From Tessaracoccus massiliensis (GTDB lineage: Bacteria; Actinomycetota; Actinomycetes; Propionibacteriales; Propionibacteriaceae), in NCBI RefSeq assembly GCF_000826065.2, contig NZ_LN623543.1:952129-1016128 (forward strand): DNA of 64,000 nt, given 5' to 3'. This document shows positions 9,750-25,042 of this stretch, in pieces; positions within the stretch are counted from its first letter, which is position 1; the number at the start of each line of letters is the position of its first letter. Both the position numbers and the translations under genes were made by a program. The notes below the pieces were generated by a model. The model did not search any database. It was not told where the DNA came from and worked only from the letters and a program-made list of their open reading frames with translations.

Positions 9750-9780
9750 GGGTCCCTGGGCGCGGCGCGCCCAGGGACCC
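9750..9780 (-). other. Intercistronic 14-bp stem-loop between binding-protein and permease genes
   Basis: Arms 9750-9763 and 9767-9780 (GGGTCCCTGGGCGC and its complement) form a perfect 14-bp stem with a 3-nt loop. It sits directly after the binding-protein stop codon and is not followed by a T run. In CUT1 operons such hairpins usually protect the upstream mRNA from 3' exonucleases, so that more binding protein than permease is made. I infer that role here. Confidence 0.75.
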
Positions 9781-9799
9781 AACCTGACGGATCAGACGA

Positions 9800-11119
9800 T
9801 CAGCGGAAGCTCTCGGCAGCCGACGCGAGGTCGGACACCAGAGCGGCTTCATCCTTGTTCGTCCAGAAGCTGGACACGGCTGCCTGGATCTCGCCCAACC
9901 AGGCGTTCGACGTCGCAGCACCGTGCGCGATCGAGGAGGCGATGGCGTCGTTCTGGAACGACTCCATGGCGCTCTGCTGGTAGGCCGGGAACTCATCGAT
10001 GGAGACATCGGTGCGAGCCGGGATCGAGCCCTTGGCGAGGTTGAAGTCCATCTGGCCTTCGGCGGAGCCGACGAGGCGCAGCCAGTCCTTGGCGCCCTCG
10101 GGGTTCGGCGCGCCGTTGGGCAGCGTGAAGGAATCAGCCAGGAAGAGGAAGGTGCCCTCGGTGCCCGGGGTGGGCCAGTAGAGGTAGTCCTCGCCGTCCT
10201 TCATCCCCTTCTCGTTGAACTGCGCAACGGCCCAGTCGCCCATCACGTTGTAGGCGGCGGTGCCGTCGATGACCATGTCGGTGGCCTGCGGCCAGTCGTC
10301 AGCGCCACCGGTGTTGGCGAACTCGAGGAGCTTGGCGTACTTCGACACCGCGCTCTCCACCTCGGGGGAGTTCCAGTCACCGTCGGTGAACAGCGCGTTG
10401 TACTTGTCCGTGCCGAGCTCGGAGAGCAGGACGGACTCGAGGAAGTGGACCTGGGTCCATGGGGCGGTGCCGATGGCCAGCGGGGTCTCGACGCCGGCGG
10501 CCTTCAGCTTCTCCATGTCGGCGATCCAGGCGTCCAGATCGGCAGGAGCCTCGTGGCTGATGTCGGCCTGGTCCAGCACCGCGGGGTTGACCCAGGCGAC
10601 GTTGGAGCGGTGGACGTTGGAGGGGATGGAGTAGATGTTGCCGTCGACCGTGATGAGGTCGAGCAGGTTCTGCGGGAACACATCCGCGCCGCCCAGTTCA
10701 TCCATCACGTCGTTGACGGGGAGGATCTGCTCCGCCTGGATATAGTCGAACAGTTCAGCACCGGCGTGGCCCTGGAAGGAATCCGGCGGGTTGTTGTTCT
10801 GCAGGTCTGCTTCCAGTTTCGCCTTGGCGTTGGAGCCGGCGCCGCCGGCCACGGCCAGGTTGACGAACGTGTCGTTGGGGAACATCTCGCCGAAGCGCTT
10901 CTCGAGGGCCTCGAGACCCACCTTCTCGGAGCCTTCAGCCCACCAGGTGAACACGCCGACGTCGCCGCCGGCGCCACCCTCGGTGCCGCCGGGGGCGGCA
11001 GCGCTGGTCTCGCCACCATCAGCAGGGGTGGTGGGGTCAGCGGGATCGGCGTCGGTGCCGCAGGCGGAGAGCGCCAGGATGCTGGCCAGGCCAGCAGCGA
11101 TGAGTGCCTTGAATCGCAT
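9800..11119 (-). CDS. Extracellular sugar-binding lipoprotein of ABC importer
   Basis: A 439-residue lipoprotein. The ATG at 11119 is preceded by AAGGAGG at 7-nt spacing; longer in-frame readings lack a site. A hydrophobic signal ends in the lipobox LSAC (Cys at about residue 19), followed by a Thr/Asp/Gly/Ala-rich linker to about residue 55. The mature part is a family 1 extracellular solute-binding protein: GVFTWWAEGSEKVGLEAL near the N-terminus, KAKLEADLQNNNPPDSFQ in the middle, and a C-terminal helical region. It delivers a carbohydrate to the two downstream permeases. A palindromic LacI-family operator lies 61 nt upstream of the start, so the operon is probably sugar-inducible. Confidence 0.93.
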   Translation of the reverse strand: MRFKALIAAGLASILALSACGTDADPADPTTPADGGETSAAAPGGTEGGAGGDVGVFTWWAEGSEKVGLEALEKRFGEMFPNDTFVNLAVAGGAGSNAKAKLEADLQNNNPPDSFQGHAGAELFDYIQAEQILPVNDVMDELGGADVFPQNLLDLITVDGNIYSIPSNVHRSNVAWVNPAVLDQADISHEAPADLDAWIADMEKLKAAGVETPLAIGTAPWTQVHFLESVLLSELGTDKYNALFTDGDWNSPEVESAVSKYAKLLEFANTGGADDWPQATDMVIDGTAAYNVMGDWAVAQFNEKGMKDGEDYLYWPTPGTEGTFLFLADSFTLPNGAPNPEGAKDWLRLVGSAEGQMDFNLAKGSIPARTDVSIDEFPAYQQSAMESFQNDAIASSIAHGAATSNAWLGEIQAAVSSFWTNKDEAALVSDLASAAESFR

Positions 11120-11179
11120 CAACAAACCTCCTTGGTTGTCTTTCTTCTTCCCGGCTGCGCAACCGCGCGCAGAGGGGTT

Positions 11180-11193
11180 TGGCAGCGTTATCA
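11180..11193. promoter_or_regulatory. LacI-family operator upstream of sugar importer operon
   Basis: TGGCAGCGTTATCA matches the LacI/CcpA-family palindrome TGNNANCGNTNNCA at every defined position. Read on the minus strand, it begins with a -10-like TGATAA, with a weak AGGTTG-like -35 at 17 nt, so a bound repressor would cover the promoter. The cognate regulator gene is not in the window. Confidence 0.65.
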
Positions 11194-11389
11194 TCGCATG
11201 TTCGGGCAAACAACCTGTAGCGCGCCCCCCGATAAGTGACCGAACCGTTATGAACGCTCACCGGGTCCGCCCACTTGGCGCTTTGCCGGGAACGCGCACC
11301 AGTTCCGCTCAGTTCTGAGACGGCTGTGGACACCCCCGCTCCTGAAACATATTGCGTCCGTTGGGCGAGGTGTCGCCCGCTTGATCTAA

Positions 11390-11770
11390 GGCGCCAGTGC
11401 AGGCGTCCGAAGAAATGGGGAAACCCACGTCACCTTCGAACTGCCGGAGAATTTCGCCGACTACACCGACGTCCAGTTCACCATGGACTACATCGGCGTC
11501 AATGACCCCACCAGCGCCACCGAGATCTGGTACTGGGTCAACGAGACCCCCAACGCCACATACGACAGCCTCACGGTGTTCCACGGCATGGTGAAGGATT
11601 CCCGTACGCTTCAGACCGGTGCCGCCCTGAGCACGGATGGCCTGCAGGCGGGCACCAACACCATCACGTTCGGCATGCCCCGCCGCGATGCCGCACACTA
11701 CCTGTACATGACTGCCATCTCGGCGCTCAACATCTCCTGGACCGTGACGGCCGCCATCACGTGCCCGTGA
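11390..11770 (+). pseudogene. 5'-truncated gene relic, C-terminal part of an unrecognised (probably secreted) protein
   Basis: The frame opens just after a TAA at 11387-11389 with no start codon until ATG 11483, yet the sequence is coding-like from about 11420 (THVTFELPENFADYTDVQF) to the TGA at 11770. It is rich in Thr, Asn, Tyr and beta-strand patterns and ends TAAITCP. A strong intrinsic terminator follows 20 nt later, as expected for the end of a real gene. I do not recognise the family. Either it is a decayed surface protein or a short ORF translated from ATG 11483 (95 residues) without an evident ribosome-binding site. Decay is more likely because coding character begins before any start codon. 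Confidence 0.5.
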
Positions 11771-11789
11771 TCTGACTCTCAACGCAACC

Positions 11790-11825
11790 AGGAGGGTCGG
11801 CTTCGGCCGGCGCCCTCCTTCTTTT
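11790..11825 (+). terminator. Rho-independent terminator after the relic gene
   Basis: GGAGGG (11791-11796) pairs with CCCTCC (11813-11818), with an inner CGGC-TTCG-GCCG stem capped by a stable UUCG tetraloop. It is followed by TTCTTTT. Orientation fits the plus-strand relic ending at 11770. Confidence 0.8.
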
Positions 11826-12196
11826 CCATGTCTGTCTTCGCCGAGCCGCACGTGCCGGATGCGGCTGGACGACCCTGGCGCGATAGAGGATGACTCCCGT
11901 CTTCATCCGCCCGCGGCTCGCACACCTGCCGGGAATGAGGTGCTGGATCGGCCGCGGGGGCCCTTTACTTCGACCTGTCCGGCGCTTCGCGCTGGGACAG
12001 GCTCAGCACAAGCGTCGTCCGCTGGCTCGCAGGCGAACGCTCAGGAATCGGTTGCGAGCGCCCTTCTTTCCCCGACCTCGGCGGAGCACACCCGCAGTGG
12101 GACAAGTGACAGATCGACTGCGGGGGTTTCGACACCGCTCGTAGAACTCGCGGGCTCAACCAGCGCGAACGCAACCGGCTCAACCAGCACGCGATA
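11826..12196. other. Intergenic region with extragenic palindromic and dispersed repeats
   Basis: No convincing gene is visible. The stretch contains a CCTGTCC...GGACAGG palindrome (about 11977-12003) of the TTCGACC...GGCTCAG extragenic type, and one copy of the 38-bp dispersed repeat (12125-12162). A partial reiteration, CCGGCTCAACCAGCA, follows just after it. The region separates the convergent relic gene and rpoC. Confidence 0.6.
12125..12162 (+). repeat. Dispersed 38-bp extragenic repeat, copy A
   Basis: It begins GGTTTCGACACCGCTCGTAG and ends CGCGGGCTCAACCA. Near-identical copies occur at 31778-31815 (reverse), 33863-33900 and 47514-47551, with longer variants at 31852-31895 and 39947-40086. 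All lie just downstream of gene ends. Confidence 0.85.
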
Positions 12197-12228
12197 AGGG
12201 CCCGAGACCTGGCGGTCTCGGGCCCTTC
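12197..12228 (-). terminator. rpoC terminator
   Basis: A perfect 14-bp stem (AAGGGCCCGAGACC and its complement) with a 4-nt loop starts 14 nt past the rpoC stop. It closes the rpoBC transcript. Confidence 0.85.
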
Positions 12229-12241
12229 ACCGGTTTCAGCG

Positions 12242-16180
<3,939 letters not shown>

Positions 16181-16228
16181 GTTTGGCTTCTCTTTCCCCT
16201 ACTTCGGCAGTAGGCGCCTTGTCCTGAA

Positions 16229-16261
16229 AAGTCTGAGTTTTTGGGTGTGACTGAGTTCAAC

Positions 16262-16269
<8 letters not shown>
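16229..16269 (-). promoter_or_regulatory. Hairpin at the rpoB-rpoC junction (possible partial terminator)
   Basis: AAGTCTGAGTT (16229-16239) is perfectly complementary to AACTCAGACTT (16259-16269). The right arm overlaps the rpoB stop codon. In the transcript the hairpin is followed by TTTT-like sequence, so it may cause partial termination or RNA processing before rpoC. Confidence 0.55.
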
Positions 16270-19735
<3,466 letters not shown>

Positions 19736-19831
19736 GATTGGGTCCTTCCAAGAACGCTTGAAGCAAATATCCGTGCATGGCGAAGGGCCCGTGTCAAATC
19801 ACGGGCGCAACGCATAGCGGGGCAAGGAATT

Positions 19832-19860
19832 ACTATATAGCAGATTGGTGCGGACGGCAA
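19832..19860 (-). promoter_or_regulatory. Housekeeping promoter of rpoBC
   Basis: TTGCCG (19855-19860) and TATAGT (19832-19837) are separated by 17 bp on the minus strand, inside an AT-rich patch unlike its surroundings. It predicts a 5' leader of about 90 nt before the rpoB TTG. Confidence 0.7.
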
Positions 19861-19901
19861 CAACCGCGGGCCCCACAATTTCGGCCTGCGGTGAAAGCGA
19901 C

Positions 19902-20374
19902 TCAACGCTGATGACGCATGAGCGATGATACCGCCCCGTGCCCGCCTGGCAAGTACCCGCGCTGGCGTTTCGCGGCCGTCGCATCCCAGAGCCGCACGAG
20001 GCATTCGGCGTGTCCTTCGCCCTCGGTGGCGTTTGCGCGCCACCGGGCATCTGCGGCCTCGCCGTCAGCCGTGGAGCGGAACCGCACTTCCATAGATCGC
20101 CTTCGGGCAACGGAGCTTCAGCCAGCAGGCTCTCGCAGGCCTCTTCGCCGACGGCGCTGAAGCTCTACCAGTCCCGTGCGGCGACCCGGTCGTCGCGCAC
20201 GACCCACTCGAGGAGGCCCGCGGGGGGGGGTCCTCCCGAGGTCCCACCGGGAAGGTGACGAGCTGCCAGGAGTACCCGTCCAGCACCTCGACGGCGCGCG
20301 GCAGTTCGGCGCGTTCCTTCAGACGCCAGCATCGCCAGGGTCACCACGGGGACGCTCAACCAGCGCTTCGGCAT
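19902..20374 (-). pseudogene. Decayed, frameshifted gene between rplL and rpoB
   Basis: Three minus-strand frames each hold a coding-like fragment in succession: MPKRWLSVPVVTLAML (from 20374, resembling a signal peptide), then EVLDGYSWQLVTFPVGPRED (about 20300-20230), then EWVVRDDRVAARDW, and finally WEVRFRSTADGEAADARW (from about 20095 to 19902). A run of nine G (20222-20230) sits where the second and third fragments change frame. I recognise no family. The pattern suggests one ancestral protein broken by at least two frameshifts. The alternative, chance open frames in GC-rich DNA, cannot be excluded. Confidence 0.35.
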
Positions 20375-20413
20375 GACTCGACGTTAGCCGAGGCCCGGTG
20401 GGCGGCAATGACA

Positions 20414-20445
20414 AACGGCCCGCCCCCTTGCGGGGGCGGGCCGTT
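20414..20445 (-). terminator. rplJL terminator
   Basis: AACGGCCCGCCCCC (20414-20427) and its complement (20432-20445) form a perfect 14-bp stem with a 4-nt loop, 23 nt beyond the rplL stop. It separates rplJL transcription from rpoBC. Confidence 0.85.
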
Positions 20446-20468
20446 CGAAGAGTTGTGTGTGACCTAGA

Positions 20469-20870
20469 TCACTTGAACTCGACGGTGCCACCGGCGGCCT
20501 CGAGGGCCTCCTTGGCCTTGTCAGCAGTCTCCTTGTCGACGCCCTCGAGCACCGGCTTCGGAGCGCCCTCAACGAGGTCCTTGGCCTCCTTCAGGCCGAG
20601 GGAGGTCAGAGCGCGCACCTCCTTGATGACGGCGATCTTCTTGTCGCCACCCGAGGTCAGGATGACGTCGACCTTGTCGGAGCCACCCTCGTCCGCGGCG
20701 TCGCCAGCGGCGTCGCCGCCACCAGCGGCGGGAGCAGCAGCGGCAACGGCCACCGGAGCGGCAGCGGTCACGCCGAAGGCGTCCTCGAACAGCTTGACGA
20801 ACTCGGAGAGCTCGATCAGGGTCATCTCCTTGAAGGCGTCAAGGAGCTCTTCGTTGGTGAGCTTAGCCAT
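20469..20870 (-). CDS. rplL: 50S ribosomal protein L7/L12
   Basis: A 133-residue stalk protein. The N-terminal dimerisation region ([26 protein letters not shown]) is followed by the flexible Ala/Gly hinge (about 40-62) and the factor-binding C-terminal domain with [24 protein letters not shown]. The ATG has an AAGGAAAG site. It lies 44 nt after rplJ and is co-transcribed with it. Confidence 0.98.
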   Translation of the reverse strand: MAKLTNEELLDAFKEMTLIELSEFVKLFEDAFGVTAAAPVAVAAAAPAAGGGDAAGDAADEGGSDKVDVILTSGGDKKIAVIKEVRALTSLGLKEAKDLVEGAPKPVLEGVDKETADKAKEALEAAGGTVEFK

Positions 20871-20914
20871 GAGGCTTTCCTTTCAGATTTGTCCGCAGCG
20901 TGCGGAACAGTGAG

Positions 20915-21532
20915 TTATTCCGCAGCGTCCGCTGCTTCAGGTGCCGCTTCCGCGGCGGGGGTCTCGTCCGTGGCTTCGGCGGCGGGCGCGGAGCCCTCGC
21001 CACCGATCAGGGCGGGGTTGGCCTGCGCGGCATCGCGGAGCGCGCCGAGCACACGGGCACCCTGCGACAGCGGTGCAGCCAGCATGTAGGCGGCCTTGGC
21101 CAGGTTGGCCTGCAGCGCGCCTGCCATCTTGGCCAGCAGAACCTCGCGGGATTCGAGGTCGGCCAGCTTGAGGACAGCCTGGGCGTCGAGGAACTTGCCC
21201 TCCAGGACGCCACCCTTGATTGCCAGAGACGGATTTGCCTTCGCGAAGTCACGCAGCCCCTTGGTGGCGGCGGCGATGTCACCGGTGACGAAAGCGATAG
21301 CGGTGGGGCCGGTCAGGGACTCTTCGATCCCGTCGATGCCGGCTTCCTTGGCCGCGATCGCCGTCAGGGTGTTCTTCGCAACGGCGTAGCTGGCGTTCTC
21401 ACCGAGGGAACGGCGCAGTTCCTTGAGCTGCGCCACGGTGAGACCGCGGTACTCGGTCAGCACTGCCGCCTCGGACTTGCTGAATGCTTCAGCCAGATCC
21501 GAAACCTTGGCAGCCTTATCCGGCCTCGCCAT
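20915..21532 (-). CDS. rplJ: 50S ribosomal protein L10
   Basis: 205 residues from the ATG at 21532 ([17 protein letters not shown]), which has GGAAGGAG upstream. A longer in-frame reading exists but lacks family similarity. L10 anchors the L7/L12 dimers on the ribosome. It has the usual rRNA-binding N-terminal domain ([19 protein letters not shown]) and an Ala/Glu-rich C-terminal extension typical of actinobacteria. An attenuator-like hairpin lies in its leader. Confidence 0.97.
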   Translation of the reverse strand: MARPDKAAKVSDLAEAFSKSEAAVLTEYRGLTVAQLKELRRSLGENASYAVAKNTLTAIAAKEAGIDGIEESLTGPTAIAFVTGDIAAATKGLRDFAKANPSLAIKGGVLEGKFLDAQAVLKLADLESREVLLAKMAGALQANLAKAAYMLAAPLSQGARVLGALRDAAQANPALIGGEGSAPAAEATDETPAAEAAPEAADAAE

Positions 21533-21606
21533 ATGAGTCTCCTTCCGGTCTAACCCTCTGCCTGCCCTGGACGGACCGGCTGAGGGCCGAAGTGACGCGT
21601 GGCCAC

Positions 21607-21638
21607 AAAAAAACGCCCAACGCCGGCGGCGTGGGGCG
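21607..21638 (-). promoter_or_regulatory. Attenuator-like terminator in the rplJ leader
   Basis: On the minus strand CGCCC(C)ACGCC-GCC-GGCGT(T)GGGCG is followed by seven T (complement of 21607-21613), a textbook intrinsic terminator 75 nt before rplJ. No minus-strand gene ends upstream, because the neighbour at 21818 is divergent. It therefore most likely regulates rplJL, perhaps through L10-L12 binding to the leader. A possible promoter (TTGGTG, 17 nt, TATTGT) lies upstream near 21730-21760. Confidence 0.7.
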
Positions 21639-21817
21639 GACAGGATGGATCCTGGTTGTCTCACGTTCACCTGCGCGGGTGCCATGTGGCGTTATGGCTG
21701 TTGAGCCACCTGCGGTCTTCGGCTCACAGGACAATACCCGATGCGAACCTCGCCACCAAATCCACTACTCTGCTGTGGTTGACACCATTCCCCAGCACCG
21801 CTTGAGAGAAGACTGAC

Positions 21818-22726
21818 ATGCGCCGCATCATCGCCGCTGGCCTCATGGCCGCCCTCACCCTGACAGCCTGTGGCGGACAGGACGCCGCCCCCGAGGAGGG
21901 GCAGGCGGGCACCGATTCCGCCGACCTGAGCTACGACGTCTCCGGCGTGGAGAAGGTCGACGAGATCGCCGCCCTCCTGCCGCAGGCCGTGGCCGACAAG
22001 GGCACGCTCATCGTCGGCGCCGCCACCGACTACGCGCCGGCGGAGTTCCGCGCCGATGACCTGCAGACCGCCATCGGCTACGACGTGGACCTCAGCAAGG
22101 CGCTGGGCCGCGTGCTGGGCCTCGAGGCCGAGGTGGTCGACGGCGAGTTCGCCTCGCTGCTGCCGGGCATGGGCTCGAAGTACGACATCGGCATCTCCTC
22201 GTTCACCATCACGGAGGAGCGCACCGCCAACTACAACATGATCAGCTACATCACGGTGGGCTCCAGCTACGCCGTGCAGAAGGGCAACCCGGAGGGCTTC
22301 AACCCCGATGACGTGTGCGGCCAGGCAATCGGCGTGCAGACCGGCACGTGGCAGGAAGAGGAGCTGGGTCTGTTCAACGAGCAGTGCGCAGCCGACGGCA
22401 AGGAGGCCATCGAGATCCTCTCCTACCCCCGCCAGGGCGACGTGACCACCAACGTGGTGGGCGGCAAGGCCAAGGCCTTCTACGCCGATTCGACCGTTGC
22501 AGGCTACGCCGTCGAGATCACGGGTGACCAGCTCGAGGTGGTGGGCGGGGTCCGCGACGCCGCCGCGCAGGGCATCGTGGTGCCGCAGGACGACGCCGAG
22601 ATGACCGAGGCGGTCCAGAAGGCCATGCAGCACCTCATGGATGAGGGCCTCTGGCAGGAGATCCTCGACGCGTGGGGCGTCGAGGAGGCCGCGCTCGAGA
22701 CCGCTGAGCTCAACCCCGCGGGCTGA
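21818..22726 (+). CDS. Amino-acid ABC transporter substrate-binding lipoprotein
   Basis: A 302-residue family 3 solute-binding protein. The signal peptide ends in the lipobox LTAC (Cys at about residue 16). The body has VADKGTLIVGAATDYAPAEF and IGYDVDLSKALGRVLGLEAE, typical of glutamate/polar amino-acid receptors, and VVGGKAKAFYADSTVAGYAV near the second lobe. It is the first gene of a three-gene importer operon, with its stop overlapping the permease start (TGATG). The exact substrate is not resolvable. The upstream region is shared with the divergent rplJ. Confidence 0.93.
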   Translation: MRRIIAAGLMAALTLTACGGQDAAPEEGQAGTDSADLSYDVSGVEKVDEIAALLPQAVADKGTLIVGAATDYAPAEFRADDLQTAIGYDVDLSKALGRVLGLEAEVVDGEFASLLPGMGSKYDIGISSFTITEERTANYNMISYITVGSSYAVQKGNPEGFNPDDVCGQAIGVQTGTWQEEELGLFNEQCAADGKEAIEILSYPRQGDVTTNVVGGKAKAFYADSTVAGYAVEITGDQLEVVGGVRDAAAQGIVVPQDDAEMTEAVQKAMQHLMDEGLWQEILDAWGVEEAALETAELNPAG

Positions 22727-23679
22727 TGCAGATGTCCTCCCACCAACCGGAGTTGATCCGCGCCCGTCCCGTTCCCAGGCCCAGTGTCTGGATCTGGGCG
22801 GCCATCGTGCTGGTGCTGTTCGCGATGCTCGTGCACGGGTTGCTCACCAACCCGAACTACCGCTGGGACGTCGTCGCTGAGTACCTGTTCGATGCGCGGG
22901 TCCTCTCCGCGGTGGGCTGGACCCTGATCCTGACGGTCGCGGCGATGGCCCTGGGCATCCTGCTGGCCGTCACCACCGCCATCATGCGGATGGGCACCAA
23001 CCCCATCCTCCGCGGCGTGGCCTACGTCTACATCTGGTTCTTCCGCGGCACCCCCATCTACACCCAGTTGGTGTTCTGGGGCCTGGTGGCGGTCCTCTAC
23101 CCGCGGCTGAGCCTGGGCATCCCGTTCGGGCCGGAGTTCTTCGTCTTCAACACCCAGGACGTGATCAACGCCACCGTCGCCGCGATCCTAGGCCTTGGCC
23201 TCAACGAGGGCGCCTACCTTTCCGAGATCGTGCGCGGCGGCCTCAACTCCGTGGACAAGGGGCAGTGGGAGGCCTCCACCGCGCTGGGGATGAAGCGTTC
23301 CACCACCCTGCGCCGGATCGTCATCCCACAGGCAATGCGCGTGATCGTGCCGCCCACCGGCAACGAGACCATCTCCATGCTGAAGACCACCTCGCTGGTG
23401 TTGGCGGTGCCGTTCTCGTTGGAACTCACGTTCGTCACCAACGCCATCGGCAACAAGACGTTCCTGCCCGTGCCGCTGCTGATCGTCGCCGCCATCTGGT
23501 ACCTGTTCATCACCTCCGTGCTGATGGTGGGCCAGGCCAAGCTGGAGCGCTACTACGGCCGGGGCTTCGACGACACCCAGGCCGGCACCGGCAAGGTCAA
23601 GGGCATGTCCAAGCGGCAGCAGGCCATCCTCGCGTCCGGCACCGTCCACGACGACCCCAATCTGGAGGTGACCCCGTGA
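22726..23679 (+). CDS. Amino-acid ABC transporter permease (HisMQ/GltK type)
   Basis: A 317-residue inner-membrane permease. The coupling loop [22 protein letters not shown] and the [15 protein letters not shown] motif are those of polar amino-acid permeases. Compared with compact family members it carries an N-terminal cytoplasmic stretch of about 20 residues and a C-terminal tail of about 35. Only one permease gene is present, so it is probably a homodimer. It overlaps the ATPase start by 4 nt. Confidence 0.93.
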   Translation: MQMSSHQPELIRARPVPRPSVWIWAAIVLVLFAMLVHGLLTNPNYRWDVVAEYLFDARVLSAVGWTLILTVAAMALGILLAVTTAIMRMGTNPILRGVAYVYIWFFRGTPIYTQLVFWGLVAVLYPRLSLGIPFGPEFFVFNTQDVINATVAAILGLGLNEGAYLSEIVRGGLNSVDKGQWEASTALGMKRSTTLRRIVIPQAMRVIVPPTGNETISMLKTTSLVLAVPFSLELTFVTNAIGNKTFLPVPLLIVAAIWYLFITSVLMVGQAKLERYYGRGFDDTQAGTGKVKGMSKRQQAILASGTVHDDPNLEVTP

Positions 23680-24443
23680 CCGAGACCCCTATGGTCGACA
23701 TACAGGGCGTGCACAAGTTCTTCGGCGAACTGCACGTCCTCAAGGGAGTGGATCTCCAGGTCCAGGGGGGCGAGGTCTGCGTCGTGCTGGGGCCATCCGG
23801 CTCCGGCAAGTCCACCCTCATCCGCTGCATCAACGAGCTTGAGCAGATCAGCGCCGGGCGGCTCTATGTCGATGGCGACCTGATGGGCATGCGCGAGGTC
23901 AACGGCAAGCTCCACCGCCTCAGCGACAAGCAGGTCGCCAAGCAGCGCGAACGCGTGGGCATGGTGTTCCAGCGCTTCAACCTGTTCCCCCACATGACGG
24001 CCCGCGAGAACGTCATGGAAGCCCCCCGCCAGGTGCGGGGCATCGACAAGGACGAGGCCGGGAGGCTGGCCGACGAGCAGCTGGCCCGCGTCGGCCTCTC
24101 GGACCGGTCGGACCACTACCCCGCGCAGCTTTCCGGCGGTCAGCAGCAGCGCGTCGCCATCGCGCGCGCCCTGGCCATGGAACCCGATCTGATGCTCTTC
24201 GACGAGCCCACCTCGGCGCTCGACCCGGAACTCGTGGGTGAGGTGCTGGGCGTCATGCAGGAGCTTGCGGCCAGCGGCATGACCATGATCGTGGTGACCC
24301 ACGAAGTGGGCTTCGCCCGCGAGGTCGCCGATCAGGTGGTGTTCATGGACGACGGTGTGATCGTCGAGCGCGGCGCCCCCGCCCAGGTGATCGACAATCC
24401 GCAGGAGCAGCGCACCCGGGACTTCTTCGACAAGGTCCTCTGA
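23676..24443 (+). CDS. Amino-acid ABC transporter ATP-binding protein (GlnQ type)
   Basis: 255 residues. The start was set at GTG 23676, which overlaps the permease stop as GTGA and is preceded by GGAGG at 7 nt; the frame is open further upstream but that part is a shadow of the permease gene. Walker [11 protein letters not shown]-loop [12 protein letters not shown], signature [15 protein letters not shown], Walker [14 protein letters not shown] and the H-loop VVTHEVGFA are all intact. It energises uptake by the two upstream genes. Confidence 0.95.
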   Translation: MTETPMVDIQGVHKFFGELHVLKGVDLQVQGGEVCVVLGPSGSGKSTLIRCINELEQISAGRLYVDGDLMGMREVNGKLHRLSDKQVAKQRERVGMVFQRFNLFPHMTARENVMEAPRQVRGIDKDEAGRLADEQLARVGLSDRSDHYPAQLSGGQQQRVAIARALAMEPDLMLFDEPTSALDPELVGEVLGVMQELAASGMTMIVVTHEVGFAREVADQVVFMDDGVIVERGAPAQVIDNPQEQRTRDFFDKVL

Positions 24444-24494
24444 CCGCTGTCAGACTCTGGGCCCTGTACCGCCTCAGGGATTGGCCCAGTGGAC

Positions 24495-24812
24495 TCAGGC
24501 CCCGATCAGCCGACCGATGACGGCCACGACCGGGGCAACGTCATAGCCGGTGTGCTCGATCCTGGTGATGCGCTCCACATGGGCCGTTCTCGGCTGCTCT
24601 CCGATGGCATAGGACCCTTCGGCCAACCGCACCCGAGTCGCCCACCGGCGTTCCGCGCTGGTCATGGGCACCACGATGACCAACCCCATGGCGCGTGCCA
24701 TCCGTGCATCAGAGAGCACTAAGTGCGGCCTGTGCCCACGCTGTTCGCGCCCCTCCGTCGGGTCCATGGAGAGCCACACCACATCCCCCCTGGCCGGCAG
24801 CGTTGCGCTCAC
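24495..24812 (-). CDS. MazF/PemK-family toxin (probable mRNA endoribonuclease)
   Basis: A 105-residue protein. RGDVVWLSMDPTEGREQRGHRPHLVLSD is the conserved N-terminal part of PemK/MazF toxins, and VPMTS follows as expected; MazF toxins cleave mRNA at short motifs. The start overlaps the stop of the upstream small gene (ATGA), the usual antitoxin-first arrangement. The C-terminal part, RTAHVERITRIEHTGYDVAPVV, is also family-like. No frameshift is seen, so it is probably functional. Confidence 0.85.
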   Translation of the reverse strand: MSATLPARGDVVWLSMDPTEGREQRGHRPHLVLSDARMARAMGLVIVVPMTSAERRWATRVRLAEGSYAIGEQPRTAHVERITRIEHTGYDVAPVVAVIGRLIGA

Positions 24813-25042
24813 AGCTTGACGTCTTCCACCGCGTAGCCCTCATCCAGATCGTCTCCGTCCGCGCTCATCGCGGCTGCGTAGCCTTCAGGCGTGAGGTCTG
24901 CGAAGGATGCCCAGAAATCAGCTTCTTCACGCTCATCCAGGAGTCCACGCAGGAATGCGTCAATCGTCTGGCGCTGGGCTGCTGCCGCGGCCTTGATACG
25001 GTCACGGGTGTCCTCGCGGATCGCGATTGTCGTACGGTCCAT
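24809..25042 (-). CDS. Antitoxin partner of the MazF-like toxin
   Basis: 77 residues. The N-terminal TTIAIREDTRDRIKAAAAA looks like a ribbon-helix-helix DNA-binding segment, followed by a Glu/Asp-rich C-terminal tail (FWASFADLTPEGYAAA...DDLDEGY) suited to wrap the toxin. It is directly coupled to the downstream toxin by a 4-nt overlap. Such antitoxins usually repress their own promoter. Confidence 0.8.
   Translation of the reverse strand: MDRTTIAIREDTRDRIKAAAAAQRQTIDAFLRGLLDEREEADFWASFADLTPEGYAAAMSADGDDLDEGYAVEDVKL

Noticed and set aside
23265..23675. N-terminal extension of the amino-acid ABC ATPase
   Set aside because: This part overlaps the permease gene out of frame and is Arg/His-rich; the GTG at 23676 with GGAGG is the real start.
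24495..25042. MazEF-like pair as part of a larger defence island
   Set aside because: Neighbours are an amino-acid importer and housekeeping genes; no restriction, CRISPR or abortive-infection gene is adjacent.
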